A stretch of DNA of 64,000 bases from Xanthoparmelia taractica (GCA_033085395.1 JANQBS010000222.1:1-64000); one strand, 5' to 3'; positions 12,031 to 24,528 are shown, counted from the first letter of the stretch. Notes: a model not told the origin generated them from the sequence alone. Program-made: numbers and translations.

Positions 12031-15000
12031 TATCAAATATTCAGCAAGTTGAAGATCAATCAAGATCATTTCGACAATAAGATAGCTAGGATCGCTTACG
12101 TCAAGTCCCGCACTGGTGAAAAAGTAGCTAAAGTTATCTATACTCGATCTTATCGTCTAAGCTTCGATCTCTATTAAACTATCGATAAGATCCTAGACGA
12201 TCTATAGAAGTTATTCGAGAACTTAAATCGTGAAGCAAATAGAGCTCACGAGTATAAGGTCTTAAAATAAAAAGATCTCTTATTTAGCGACTTCTATTAA
12301 GACTTTAGACGTCTCGTTATAAAGTTAAGTATATTAGATAAAGCCCAACTTCGGGATATAAATAAGAAGCTCGTCCCTCGTTTTCGTACGGCCTAGGCGA
12401 ACTCTCTTATCGAGTTTATCACGATATTCACTCTAAAAGTATTCTTAACTTAAACGAATAATAAGTATCGTATTATATATTAAAAAAAGATAATCAAGAA
12501 GATTAAGAATGTGATAAACAAGATATAAATCTCTAAGCGTGTAACGTTTATATCTAGTTCTATAAATACCTTCTTCTCTTGAACGAATCTAATTCCTCAA
12601 CGCTTCTTCTTCGCTATAAAGTAATAATAGCGAAAAACTATTAAAAATCAAAAGAAAAATACCTGCTACATTTATTATAAAAAAGAACACTTATTATTCG
12701 CTTATTTAAAACGTCGATCTTCTTATCGAATTAATAAGATAGAAAATTAAAATAAAGAGAATTTCGTAGAATCGAAGTCTAAACAATTCGATTCGAAAAA
12801 CTCGTAATCTTATTTATAATTATAAATTAAGATGAAATTTTATTCTTATATAATTTGAAAGAGACTTAACGTAAGCTATTTATCTTAAGATCGTTTTTAG
12901 CTCGAGAAAGTCTAACTTTTTAAGAAAAGATTTATCACGTTTAAATCCTTATCAATATTAAGACTATCGAATACGCGTTTATTAATAGACGCCTAATTCA
13001 CGAGATTTGTTAGCTATTAGATATATAATCTATTTCTCTTATAAAGTCTAGACTAATTTAAGACTATAACGAGTAACTTAGCAAGAAGTTTATTACGCAC
13101 GTTATATATCTAAATCTTATTCTTTCGAGGCATAAGAAACTTATAAACTCAATACTCATAGCGGATTTAAAATAATATATAGTTATTCTAGGTAAATCAT
13201 AAATAAATCGCTTTAATGTGCTTCTAAATATAAGTAATAACTCTATTCTCTTTCGAGATTATTTATTATAAACTTCTTCTATTTTTATAACTTATCTTTC
13301 TATTAAATCGATACCTTCGATTAAGATTTTTAAATTAACTTAATCTCGATTAAAGATTCTCACTCGCTTATAATCTACGTCTAAAAATTATTTATTCTCT
13401 ATTTATAGTATCGTTACTATTTTCTTTACGATATTAGTTAAATAGACGAAGTATTCTAAGACTTAATTATTCGTAATATTAATAAAAGATATCGATTAAG
13501 ATATAATTTATAACGCTAAGTCTAGAGCGAAAGAAATTAGTTTTTCTTTAGTAAAGATTATTATCTAGAACCTAAGCGACGTTAAAAAGTAACTTTCCTC
13601 TAAGTATTAGGAGTTTCTAGACGTCTTTAATCGTTTTAAAGTCGATTAACTCTTTTTATATCGCCCTTATAATTATAAGATCGAGTTTATTAATAACTTT
13701 AAGTCGTCTTAAAGTCGCGTTTATTATATATCTCTTTATAAGCTTTAGAAGATTAAAGAATATCTAATAAATAATCTATTTAAGGGCTTTATCACTTCTA
13801 GCAAGACTTCTTATTCGTTATTAATTCTATTTACCTTAAAAACTAATAATAATCTCCGTTTTTATATGAATTATTGGAAATTAAATACTATAACGAAACG
13901 TAATTAATACTTACTCCCTCTAATAGAGAAAGTTATTAACAAAATCAGAGAATATCGATATCTCACTCGTCTAAATATTATCGTCGTATTCAATAAGCTA
14001 CGAATAAACCCCGATAATAAGAATTATATGACCTTTATTATAGCTCTCGAAGTCTATAAATATCGAATACTATTCTTTAAGCTAACGAATAGATCAAGTA
14101 CTTTTTAATAATATATTAATAATATTCTATTCGATTTTCTAAACGACTTCTATTAAGTCTATTTAAACGATATTCTTATCTATAGTTAAACGAAGGCGAA
14201 ATATTAAAAGCACGTCAAATAAATTCTTTGACGTCTATAAGAGACTAATCTATAGACTAATATTAAGAAATACGAATTCGATATCAAAGAAATCGTGTTT
14301 CTAAATATTATTATATTAGGAATTAATCTACGAATAAATTCTCGTAAGATCGAGATTATACTTAATTAAAGTATCTCTATAAATCTAAAGAAGATTTAAG
14401 ACTTTATTAGATTTATTAACTTCTATCGACGCTTTATTTATAAATTTTTTAAATTAATTAAACTTCTAATTAATCTCACGAAGAAGAATACTTTCTTTAT
14501 CTAAAACGAGATCTATATTAAGTTATTCGAAGATCTCAAAAAGCGTGTAATTACTATTTCAATTTTACGTTACTTTGATCTTAAGCGTTAAACTATTTTT
14601 AAGATTAATTCTTTTAACTACGTGTTAAGAGAGATCTTATCTTAATATAACGACGATAAAGTTCTTTACTTAATAATATTCTATAGCAAGAGCATAATCT
14701 CAGCGAAATATAATTATTATATCTATAATAAAGAGTTGCTAGTAATTATTCGGTGCTTCGAATACTGACGATTAAAATTAGAATATATCGAGCTATCTAT
14801 TTAAGTATTCACTAATTATTAGATCTTAAAAACCTTTATAAAAATAAGAAGCTTACACGCCGTTAAGTTCGCTATCTAGATATCTTATCTAAATTTAACT
14901 TTTAGATTATCTTTCGTGCGAGAATAACTAACAGCAAAGTCGATGTTCTAATAAGAATATTATCGTCTATCTCGGCGAACGAAGTTAATAAAAGAAATTA

Positions 15001-16594
15001 ATATTAATATTAAACGATTCTTATCTCAAATTATATTTAAATCCGAGTTATAGAGATCGAAGAAGATCTATTTAAACGAATTCATAAGGTCAATAAAGAG
15101 AACTCTATATGTAACGAATTTTATAAAGCGATAAATTATAATTAGATTAAATTTCATAATCATACGCTAAGTCGATATCGTATCGTTAATAAAGCACTCT
15201 TTAAGAACGGACTACTATAGATCTTAGTCGAGTTTTATACGAATCTATTAAGAGAGATTTATAATTAATCTTCTAGCGGTTATCTAGGGATACGAAGAAT
15301 AATTAACTTAATTCTACGTTATTACTATTAATCTAACTACGTTAAAACGATTAAATAGTATATTCGTAACTGCTATTACTATTAACGTAGTAAGGCCCCC
15401 CGAGATAAAACAAATAAACTATTAATATCACTCTTAATTTTCTAAGGCCGTTGATAAAACGTTTCTATGAATTTTATTACTAATCTACCCCTATTAGACG
15501 ATTTTAACGCTATCTATATTCTCATATATTATCTTATAAAGAAACGTTACTACGTATCGTATTATTAAAAAGATAACGGTTATTTATCAAAAGAACTTAT
15601 TTGAATTCTTATATGAAATCTCTTTCGATTACACGAATTATTATAATCTCTTATATTAGATAGAGATATATAATTTATATCTACGCTCTAAAGAAGTCTC
15701 TATAAGCGACTACGCATTAAGATTAACTTATTTATTATATATTATCTCGAAACGAACGATTAGATCGAGAGAACTAATTAGAATATAGAGCGAAGTCTCC
15801 GTATCTATTATAATTACTTATAAGACGATTGAATTAAATAAATTCTCATAGTCGAATTTAGTAATAATAATAATATCTTATTCACTATATCCCTCACTCT
15901 CTTCTACTTCAATTAAGATTTTTATTTTTATATATCTTTCGATCGAGATTATACTTCTTATAAGACTACACGCGAATATCTATAAGTCTTAAAAATAGAA
16001 GATATTACAACTAAAATAAAAAAGATTTTAAAGTTTAGACAATTATAATTAAAGAGAACACGTAGAGTTATAAAGTTACAAGCGAATAAATATCGTAAGA
16101 AGATTATTTATAATATAGGCGATTAAGCTTAATTATCGTTTAAAAATATTAGAATTAAACGCCTCTATAAGAACCTTGAAGATAAATAACTCAATTTATA
16201 TAGAGTGCTAAAGCGAGTCGATATCTTATATCGTTTAGAATTTCCTTAAAGTATAAGAATTTATCTCGTCTTTAGCCCTAAGATACTTAAATCTATAACT
16301 ATAAATTCTCTATTAGAATAGAAGCACGATTCTCTTAAATTTATAATAGTTAATAAGAAAAAGTTATAGAACGTAAACGATATACTAAACTCCAGGCGTT
16401 ACTATAAACGACTTTAATATAAAGTTAAATAAATCGATCTAAATAGAGATAATAATTAATACTATACGAATCAAGATAAGTTCGAAGACTCTAAGAAAGT
16501 AATAAATGAATTCTATAGACGATATTTCAATAAATCGCGCTAGGCCCAATAGAGAACCAGACCTCAATTGATTTTTACTTATTATTTAAATCTA
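12031..16594 (+). mobile_element. RIP-degraded Ty3/Gypsy retrotransposon (gag-pol relic)
   Basis: No open frame survives, but conceptual reading in shifting frames recovers the order of a Gypsy element. A gag-like segment with DINKKLVPRFR lies near 12355. Around 12660 is a Cys/His-poor remnant where a zinc knuckle belongs. The reverse transcriptase has FKLTNR and YLNDILIYS near 14160-14186, where YLDDILIYS is expected. INFYRRF follows near 14415, then RNase H and an integrase start (MNFITNLPLLDDFNAI) near 15471. The Asp-to-Asn change and dense TAA/TAG codons match C-to-T and G-to-A RIP. It is non-functional. Confidence 0.85.
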
Positions 16595-16867
16595 CGGGTC
16601 GGAAAGGTGTGATATATTTGATGGTATGGAACTAGTTTTTCGAATATCATATCGAAAGGTATGGGATATCCCATACTCCCATTGGGTTTTTAATAAATAT
16701 ATTACGTGATATTTTTTTATATTCTAAAAATACGTAAAAAGCTTAAGCGAACGCTTATATAATTATAAAATTCTATAAATAGATTAAAAATATATAATTT
16801 TTTAAAAAAAAGTTGAAAAAAAGTTAAAAACGACTATGTTCAATAGATACCACACCTTTCCAACCCG
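16595..16867 (-). mobile_element. 273-bp MITE, copy 2 (inverted)
   Basis: It has the same TIRs and interior as copy 1, in reverse orientation, again flanked by TA. One TIR carries CCAACCCG instead of CCGACCCG, a RIP-type transition. Confidence 0.85.
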
Positions 16868-17318
16868 TATCGATTAGTGAATAAATTTATATAAGCGAAA
16901 GTTCGTTTAATATTATATTAATAAGAAGTCTTATTTCTTTAATATAGTTATTTTAAGAGATAAGAATAATTATTTAATCTTAATAAGAGAGTTACAATTC
17001 TTAATTAATACGTTAAGCTCTCTTACTTTTATTTATATAATAAATATAGCTAACTTAAAATAGATTTTAGTAACAAGTAAAAAGAATGGCTAGCTAGATA
17101 GCTAGTTAAGTAACTATATGTATATAATAGTTAATTAAGTTAAATAATTCAAATAAATTACTAAATATAAGAGATATAGAAAAGATCTATCTATATATTA
17201 TCAAGAATCTTCATTATATTCCCCGAGCGTATTTAAAAATATAACTTTACTATATTAAGTTAGCTTTCGCGCGAAAATTAATTCGAAAGGGTTAGTGTAG
17301 ATCCTGAAACTAACCAGG

Positions 17319-17370
17319 GTGTACATCTATTGTCTTGGGGGTGTACATCTATTGTAAGGGGGTGTACACC
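17319..17370 (-). repeat. Right terminal inverted repeat
   Basis: It ends GGGGGTGTACACC next to TA and mirrors the left TIR with its three GTGTACAC/ATGTACAC units. Confidence 0.9.
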
Positions 17371-17372
17371 TA

Positions 17373-17842
17373 ATGGCAGCCATAAATTATGGTACTTCGT
17401 ACGTTATAGGAAGCGCACTACCCTCAAAGTGGTTAGGTCCCGGTTCAGAATTCTGCTCAAAGAATGAGATCCTGTCGTACTCCGTAGTTCGCATTTTATT
17501 CAAATTTTTGGTTTACAGTCTTTATAATATTCAAAGTGCTATCAGACCCCCAAAAATGACACCGCAGAAAATTTCATCCTTGCAAGTATTCTGTGGGTAG
17601 AAAAAAGAAGTTTCGAGGTAAAAGGTCATGCATCTTCACCAAGCTTTTGTCTCTCCTTTTGTCTAGGTATTTGAACCTAGACACCTGGGAGTCCAGCCAG
17701 GTATACAATCGTCGACCGAGCATTTCCGACACGGCCGGTATTTCACCACTGATACAGGCCGTGTCGCTCTCCCTTACCAGATTAGGGTCGTGCATCTTTT
17801 GTACTTGGGTAGATCAGATCCTTGGCGTAATACCACAGTCGT
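17373..17842. promoter_or_regulatory. Upstream region of the asparaginase gene
   Basis: These 470 bp separate the TIR element from the asparaginase start, so the promoter is directly next to the insertion. They contain GGTACTTCGTACGTTAT at 17391-17407 (repeated exactly at 31312) and TACTCCGTAG near 17479. The long plus-strand frame starting at 17593 is open by chance across the first exon and intron. Confidence 0.5.
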
Positions 17843-19787
17843 ATGGATCAACACTCCATTGTTCCGTCGGTTCCGGAGTCGAGGGTCCTAGTCATCATGA
17901 CTGGGTACGCCGAATGCCTTCCCATCCAGACCTCATTTACCGTCTAACACACGCGTGGGAAGCCGTCAAAGGCCATTTCCTCACCTTGTGCTCCCTAGAT
18001 TTCTTGCACAGATTGGTTTCATGTCAAGAGTGTGCTGACAACTCTGAAATGCTCATTAGCGGAACCATATGCATGAATAAAAGCCCGAATGGCTTCGTGC
18101 CCGCCAGAGGATTCTTGGAATCTGGCATGGCTCCTCGTCCTTCCTTCAATGACTCGTCCAATCCTAAAGATATTGTCGTCATTGACGACGATGGGACTGA
18201 AGTTTCTCACCGAAGCTTGCGAACGCCAATCAGTACGTATCAGAAGCATGTTCGGTATGCTGTGTTCGAATTTCAAGAGCTTCTAGACTCGAGCTCAATC
18301 TCAAGTGGTTCGTATATTTCGGAGTGATCCCTTTCGGTTTGAGGGCCAAAGCCCGAGTCACAAGACATATTGCGGTAGCAAAGGGTCTAGTTTCTACGCT
18401 TGAAGAAGCTACACTGACTCCGTGTTATGCGTAGAAGGATGGAGCCACATTGCTCAAACGATCTTCAGAAACTACAAGCTCTTCGATGCTTTTGTCGTCT
18501 TACATGGCACCGACAGTCTTGCATATACATGCTCTGCGCTCAGTTTTATGCTGCAGAATCTAGGCAAGCCGGTCATCTTGACGGGGAGCCAAGCGCCAAT
18601 GCTAGAGCTCCAAAATGATGCCACGGATAACTTGTTAGGATCGTTGGTCATTGCCGGCCACTTTATGATACCTGAAGTAGCCCTCTTTTTCAATTATAAG
18701 CTGCTCCGGGGGAATCGGTGTACTAAGGTCTCTGCTACCGACTTTTCCGCCTTCCAGTCTCCAAATTCGCCTCCCCTGGCAGTAATATCATCACAGAAGA
18801 CCCAGATTGCATGGGATATCATTCAAAGACCAACGCATCTCGAGCCATTCAGTATACAAACAAATCGTGCAACGGGCGCTGTAGCCTGTCTGAGGATCTT
18901 TCCTGGCATAGAGCCCAGAATGGTGGAAGCTGTGCTTTGGCTTGATGGCCTCAAAGGCCTAGTGCTAGAGACTTTCGGGGCAGGTAATGCGCCTGGAGGC
19001 CCTGATGGAGCGCTCACGAAAGTATTTGCGAATGCAATCAAAAGAGGGATTATAATCGTCAGTGTAACACAGTGTGAGAATATCCGCCAATATCCCTGGC
19101 TCTCACTGATCGACAATATAGGCATGACAGGAACAGTCAGTCCCCTGTACGAACCTGCAATGTCGCTAAAGCGTGCTGGCGTCATCCCTGGGTATGACAT
19201 GACTTCCGAGGCAGCCCTTGCTAAGCTTTCCTATCTCCTTGCGATGCCAGGCTTGAGCCCTGAAGATATCGTACAAAAAATGTCTGTTTCCCTCAGGGGT
19301 GAAATGACGGAGCCGGTGAACGTGGTATTTGAGCACCCCAACGGCGTACTACCTGACCGACTAGCGAACCTTATGTCACTTGGATATGCGATTTCCAACG
19401 GGGACCTCCCCACGACCCAGAAGCTTTTGAAGGGCGATCATGGCCGCTTGCTCAACGAGGCTGACTACTCCGGCAATACACCTTTGGTGAGTAGCCATGT
19501 TCTGATGACGGCGCTATCAAACTAACCACCGCTGGAAGCACATCGCCGCTACGGGACCTAATGTGGAAATTTTACGGATTCTGCTGATAAAAGGCGCTTC
19601 AGTACATCTACGAAACAATGCCGGCCGAACGCCTCTGTTCCTCTCAGCCAATACCGGACTCGAAGGTCACGTCTCCCTGCTAAAGCGGTCAGGGGCCCAT
19701 ATACATACGGACGAGTTCAGCATTGCTAAGCTACACGCTCAGAGATCACCTGACGTGTGGAGTATGGCTGGAGTTACGTCCCCTTGA
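17843..19787 (+). CDS. Type I (cytosolic) L-asparaginase with C-terminal ankyrin repeats
   Basis: Exons 17843-17904, 18060-18307, 18435-19486 and 19539-19787 give 536 aa. It hydrolyses L-asparagine to aspartate and ammonia. The first exon supplies ESRVLVIMTGG and the second resumes with the catalytic Thr of TGGT (Thr20/Thr23). This join is essential, because the unspliced frame reads ISGTI. The second active-site motif HGTDS is at residues 127-131, followed by KPVILTGSQAP and NAPGG. After about residue 410 come ankyrin-type repeats (ADYSGNTPLHIAA, NNAGRTPLFLSA), the fungal/animal ASPG architecture. Branch sites CTGAC precede the first two acceptors. The length is normal and no lesion is seen, although a 7-kb transposon sits 470 bp upstream. 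Confidence 0.93.
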
Positions 19788-20088
19788 GCAGAAGACTGCG
19801 AATGTTGCAAATATGGATGACTACATACCGTCAAATGTTAAGGCGCAAAATTTTCGAGTAAAATTAATTGTTGCTCATGCCTTGTCATTGGAGTCTCAGA
19901 AGATTGTGGTCATTGCGACCTTCTATCTGCGCTCTTCTCCACAATGCGGTCACGGTTCAGACAAAACACCTAGGTGGCGATGCAAAGCTTGCCACACATG
20001 CCCCGGTTTATTTAGGCTCTACGTTTGGAAGGTTTGGGGTCCAAGCTCTACTTTGATGGCCGCCGGGAAAAGATATTGAGACGGTGTA

Positions 20089-20236
20089 CGGAGGTCTGTG
20101 TCGAAAGTCCTGGACGCCAAGACTTCTGTGCCAAGCTGCGGATAACGCCCTATTGGGGAAATGCTTGGGGCCCTCTTCCGAGAATAGGGTGAGGGCTAGC
20201 ACTAGCGCTGTCCAGGACTTTTAACGCAGACCTCCG
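20089..20236. mobile_element. 148-bp MITE with TA target duplication
   Basis: The ends CGGAGGTCTG...AAGTCCTGGAC and GTCCAGGACTTTTAACGCAG...CCG form ~28-bp imperfect inverted repeats (about 25 matches), flanked by TA at 20087-20088 and 20237-20238. There is no coding capacity. The family differs from the MITEs at 11760 and 45456. Confidence 0.75.
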
Positions 20237-21951
20237 TAGTGAGTCTCAGCATGTAAGAGTGCTGAAAATGCAGCGTTGCAAGCCAATGCATGCTCGGGGA
20301 CGTGCCTAACGGCCGAGGTTATACAAAGTTCGTTGCCATCATTGCATAATCGTTTCGTCTCAAAGACAAAGCACGAGAAGGATAGACATCTCCCTTGAGT
20401 CTCAATGCGGGGATCTGGAGGCGTAATTAAGGTTCGGGTCTAGGTTAGCAGCCGCCGACTCTTCAGCAAACTTGAAGCTTGTCAAGTCAACATCTGCTTT
20501 TGACAAAGATATACTGACCGCTAGAGCATCTCTTTCTTCAAAGGCAGCGGCCATCACCTAGAGTAGTGCTTCAGTAATGCCAGGCATAGAGCTCACCGTA
20601 ATCAGATCAGGGCCAATGGCTATAAACAATCCATGTGCCAACAGCTGGCATCGTTTTACGTTGCTTGCCAATGCGGTCGCCTTTCAATCGAGTTATCGCC
20701 CGCAGGGGCAATTAATCCTGAAAGTAAGTCATTAAGCTGGGAAAAGTTAAGAAGCGAACTTTGAAGCATATGGTAATTGCCATCCTAAGGATACCAGAGG
20801 TGATACACATCCGATCATGAAGACGATTCCCGCTTACTCGAAATGGGATGGAGGTATTTCTGCACATCAACAGCTAATTCACACAAGGTCTGGAGTGCAT
20901 CATCTTGCAATATCCGAGCAGACCGATGACCGAGGCTCTAATGTATCGCGGCGTGTAAGGTTAATATGCGACGTGCTTGATTGATGGCGAGAAGCAAGTT
21001 ATATTGTTCTGGGGTGATGCCGAATGATGTCTCCTTTGGGTGTTTGGATCGGTCGCTGGAAGGCTATGCGGACTATAAGCCCGAGATTGCGAAGATTGCG
21101 TAGGAAATGATAGGCCGGCGCCTATGAAAGAGCAGGACTAAGCTACATGATGACGGGCTTTGGGGAATCGACTTTTGAGAGCGATGGAAAGAAACACCTA
21201 TCGCGATGCTCAAGGTCCTCAATCGAAAGTCGAGCATTATTCTTTGTGAAACCATGTGTTCTGTGGTGATTGGCTATACAAGTACCTTAGTGACCATGTT
21301 TTCGGGAGAGTTTCCGCGGTCCACGTGCTAATGGGTTAGCTTTGCCGTTGAATAGAGAGAAAGGAGGGAGGGGAGGGGGGGAGGGCTAAGGTACGAAGTA
21401 AGGTAGTTAAGACTCGGTGGATCATGATTATTGATGATGTGCTTTGATCGCTCGATGGATCCTCTCACATTACTGGCAGCAGCAGCAGCAGTAGTAGTAT
21501 TATTGAAAACATTAAGGCATATTTTCCTTATTGACTCAAAGGAGAAGTGTTATCCGGAAGAGATATGCTAGTAAAAGGACGAGCCTGTTTTTGCTTGTCC
21601 ATTTAACTTCGTAACAGCCTTGAGAGAAGACGCAGACGGGCAATTAATATTGATTATTATTATTTAAATTATTATTAGGCCTATGATTATTTTCTCTCAC
21701 AAGTAAGGTAAGGTTAAGATCTCAGCCCTGACCCGCACTAGCTTTAAAGATTACGTAAAATAATCAGCGTCCACAGAATGCCTCCTTTAAGTACTTACGA
21801 AGTAAGACCATTCTGCAAAAACACACGTTATCCGAAGCCAGACTACTATTTGTTGCTCCTGATTCTTGTTCTTATTATTCATTTCGCCCGGCCCGTTCAG
21901 GATCAATGCCTTAGCTACTACCCTTTCCGTTCTCTCACTTTATAAACGATA

Positions 21952-22115
21952 AATGATGATGATGATGATGATGACAATGGATTCAGTGCATCGTCTCCGC
22001 GGACTGTGAGGAGCACGATTACCCGTCATGTTGCCTGACTTCTTGACTGGATACTTTCTCACACACACACACACGCACGCACGCACACACACGCACACAC
22101 ACACACACACACACA
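21952..22115. repeat. Microsatellite cluster (ATG)n and (CA)n
   Basis: An (ATG)n run at about 21952-21974 is followed by an interrupted (CA)n/(CG)n run at 22060-22115. A further (CAT)n run lies at about 22338-22366. Simple repeats only. Confidence 0.95.
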
Positions 22116-22547
22116 TGGTATTGTCAACTCACCACCGATTTTCCTTCACATAACTTTGGAATTCGACGGGCCAACTAGGTGAAACTCTCTCTCTTCCTCA
22201 ATTCATCCTGTCATGCATGCCACGAGAAATGGACGGCCCAGAGCTAAGACAGACGGCGCTGCCTTTGCTGTGAAGCAAAGGAGAATAGAGTGAAAAGGGC
22301 TACTTTACCTTGCGTACCGCAGTCATAGAGTCCACCGTCATCATCATCAACATCATCATCATCATTATTACTCTCTCCAATTCTCGCTATTCAACTAGCT
22401 GCCAATACAGACCTCTCTACTCAACCCTATTTTTCCCCCAGATTTCTTCCCAAAACCACTCAAAAGTACCCTTGGCACTCTGCTTGTTTTCTTTCCTTTC
22501 TTTGCGCCATTAGCCATTAGCCATTACGTGATCCCATATCCTCTTGC

Positions 22548-22598
22548 ATCATTCGTCCATTCAATTCATTCGTCCATTCAATTCATTCGTCCATTCAT
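22548..22598 (+). repeat. 17-nt tandem repeat, three copies
   Basis: The unit ATTCGTCCATTCAATTC is repeated about three times just upstream of the NmrA-like gene, the last copy diverging (CCATTCATTC). It is probably in the 5' UTR or promoter. Confidence 0.85.
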
Positions 22599-22782
22599 TC
22601 TCTTCTGTTATTCTCCTTCCCAAACACTCAATCTGCATATTCTTCCCATGCACACTTCACCTTCCCACCTCCCCCCCCCACACCACCCTTTCCAACATCT
22701 TCCAATTTAAGCCTTGCTTCAGCCAACTCATCCCTTTGTCTTCGTATTGCCACATCCACTTGATTCATCGGCAGCGTTTCAC

Positions 22783-24135
22783 ATGACAGACAAGTTACTG
22801 GTAATCGTCAATGCTACAGGCCGACAGGCGGCTTCCGTTGCTCGTGTTGCCTCCGCGGTAGGGTGAATGATCCCCCTCCAACCATCCTTACCCGCCCATA
22901 CCGGAGGCAGAGACATGGTGACGCTAACAGGCGGGTAGATATAAAGTCAGAGCCCATGTCAGCCAGAAGACACTGCCCGTCAGCCAAGAGCTTGAGACCC
23001 TCAAAAATGTCACCCTTATCCAAGGCTCTCTCGAAGACAAGGAGCTCGTAGCACGACTCTTCGCAGGTGCTCACAAAGCATTCATCAATACCATCTCATG
23101 GGGTGACGAGGTGGCCATCGGCAAATCGCTCGCCGACGCGGCCAAGAAAGCTCATGTTTCACACCTCATCTTTAGTAGCATGCCGGATCATAGTGTATTC
23201 GGCAAGGGTTGGCCGGCGGTCCCGTTATGGAGCTGCAAATTTACCGTCGAGAATTATATGTGAGTGCAATGGGCGTACTCTGGTCCATGACAAGCTGGTG
23301 CTGATACCGTAGCAAGACGGCAGGTGAGAGAGAATTTCTGATCTCTTGACAGCACCTCAGTGCTGATACCAGTACTGCGCAAATTAGATCGGCGTCCCCG
23401 CTACCTTTGTCTACACAGGCATTTACAATAACAATTTCACAAGTCTTCCCATGCCTCTCTTTCGCATGGCTTTGCAACCTGATGGCAGCTTCGAGTGGAA
23501 GGCTCCTTTTGATCCCGACATAGCCATCCCTTGGTTTGACGCAGAGCATGATACCGGTCCTGCGGTCCTTCAGATATTCAAGGACGGACCGCGGAAATGG
23601 TCCGGACATCGGTATGCTTGTCATAGCCGTCATATATGCCCCAATTTGACGTGATTGCTGATGTTCCTGCGACCCCAAGCATTGCCCTGGCGTTCGAGCT
23701 GCTTACTCCCACCCGTGTTTGTCGCCTCTTCTCTTGTGCCTTACGCCGTCCAGTCCGCTACGTGTACAGTCAGACCATCGATATCGAAGTTAACGTTCCA
23801 AACGGCTACAGAGAACAGCTCCTGGCATTAGAGATTTTGTTTGGGAAATACAAAGCTCCGTATTTTGGCCTGGACCTAGAACCTGGAATATCCAGGGAAG
23901 TGGCTGGTGCCACTGGTTGGAACGGAGACGGGAGCGGTGGGGATAGTGAGAAAGGCACAGTAGTGGAGGAAGCAAGAGCATTATGGCCCGGCTGGAGAGG
24001 AATCGAAGAGTATGCCAGGGAGGTATTTGTACGTGCCTAACAGGGACATCTTTGCTGTTCATCTGAGGCTAATGAAGATACCAGCCTTTGGAGGAAGCTG
24101 CCCACGGGCTAACCTGGATGAACGAAGAGATCTGA
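22783..24135 (+). CDS. NmrA-like family NAD(P)-binding protein
   Basis: Exons 22783-22862, 22939-23259, 23317-23323, 23388-23611, 23680-24028 and 24085-24135 give 343 aa. NmrA/HSCARG proteins are SDR-like Rossmann proteins that sense NAD(P) ratios and regulate transcription or stress responses. They lack the usual catalytic Tyr-Lys pair. The N terminus NATGRQ (residues 10-15) is the nucleotide loop. Later motifs are INTISWGDEVAIGKSLADAA, SSMPDHSVF, LWSCKFTVENY, PATFVYTGIYNNNF and DAEHDTGPAVLQIF. Five introns are needed, and the third exon would be only 7 nt. That micro-exon (A CGG CAG) restores ENYIRQIGVP. An 11-nt alternative would break the frame. The upstream leader is CT-rich with a triplicated 17-mer. 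The other splice choices are well supported by frame. Confidence 0.85.
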
Positions 24136-24528
24136 TCAAAGCCCATATCTCGGCGTTCGGCCAATGTGCGAAAAGTTAGCATACGCATCATCAAGGTGTT
24201 GGAAAAGCATGCATTCGTCGGGCCGCTCAGGGTTTTCTGGGGTGTGCACTGGAGCAAGGAAGCTTCTATTTTCCAACCTTTCATCAAGAGTGGTCACGCC
24301 GTGCTGCCCAGGCAGCACTCAGATGTGCTCAACAGTCCACACGCCCAACCTGATATACAGCTCTTAGCCATTCAGGCATTCATTTGTCATCAATAGCAAA
24401 GCATCAACGAAAGCAAAGGTTCCTAGGACCTCTGGTGGCCGCAAGTCATTGACGTCTCTAATCATTTTATTCCAGAGGGTTGCAACCTCGGTCACTCCGT
24501 AACTTTATGCGATCTATGGAACACTGAT
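24136..24528. other. Convergent intergenic stretch
   Basis: These 393 bp lie between the 3' ends of the NmrA-like and LCCL genes. Only overlapping short frames are present, with no recognised feature. Confidence 0.5.

Larger units (their letters stand above)
10349..17370. mobile_element. 7-kb TIR element with TA target duplication, containing nested relics
   Basis: Nearly perfect inverted repeats of about 52 bp end this block. On both sides the first base outside the repeats is the TA of a TA duplication (10347-10348 and 17371-17372). The size, TIR and TA fit a Tc1/mariner-superfamily-type DNA element carrying nested insertions, but no transposase motif could be read. The interior is AT-rich and stop-riddled, and holds a Gypsy gag-pol relic plus two copies of a MITE. 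The left ~100 bp beyond the TIR keeps CA and TG dinucleotides, while most of the interior has lost them. The superfamily assignment is inference only. Confidence 0.7.
19788..22782. other. Gene-free stretch with MITE and microsatellites
   Basis: No gene is supported. The stretch holds a 148-bp TA-flanked MITE, several microsatellites, a triplicated 17-mer, and the CT-rich leader of the NmrA-like gene. Frames here are short and without motifs. Confidence 0.55.

Noticed and set aside
17593..18327. 244-codon frame upstream of asparaginase
   Set aside because: It is open across an intron and misreads the active site as ISGTI. The spliced model restores MTGGTICM.
22060..22115. CRISPR-like or regulatory array in the (CA)n region
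   Set aside because: Plain dinucleotide microsatellite without spacers.
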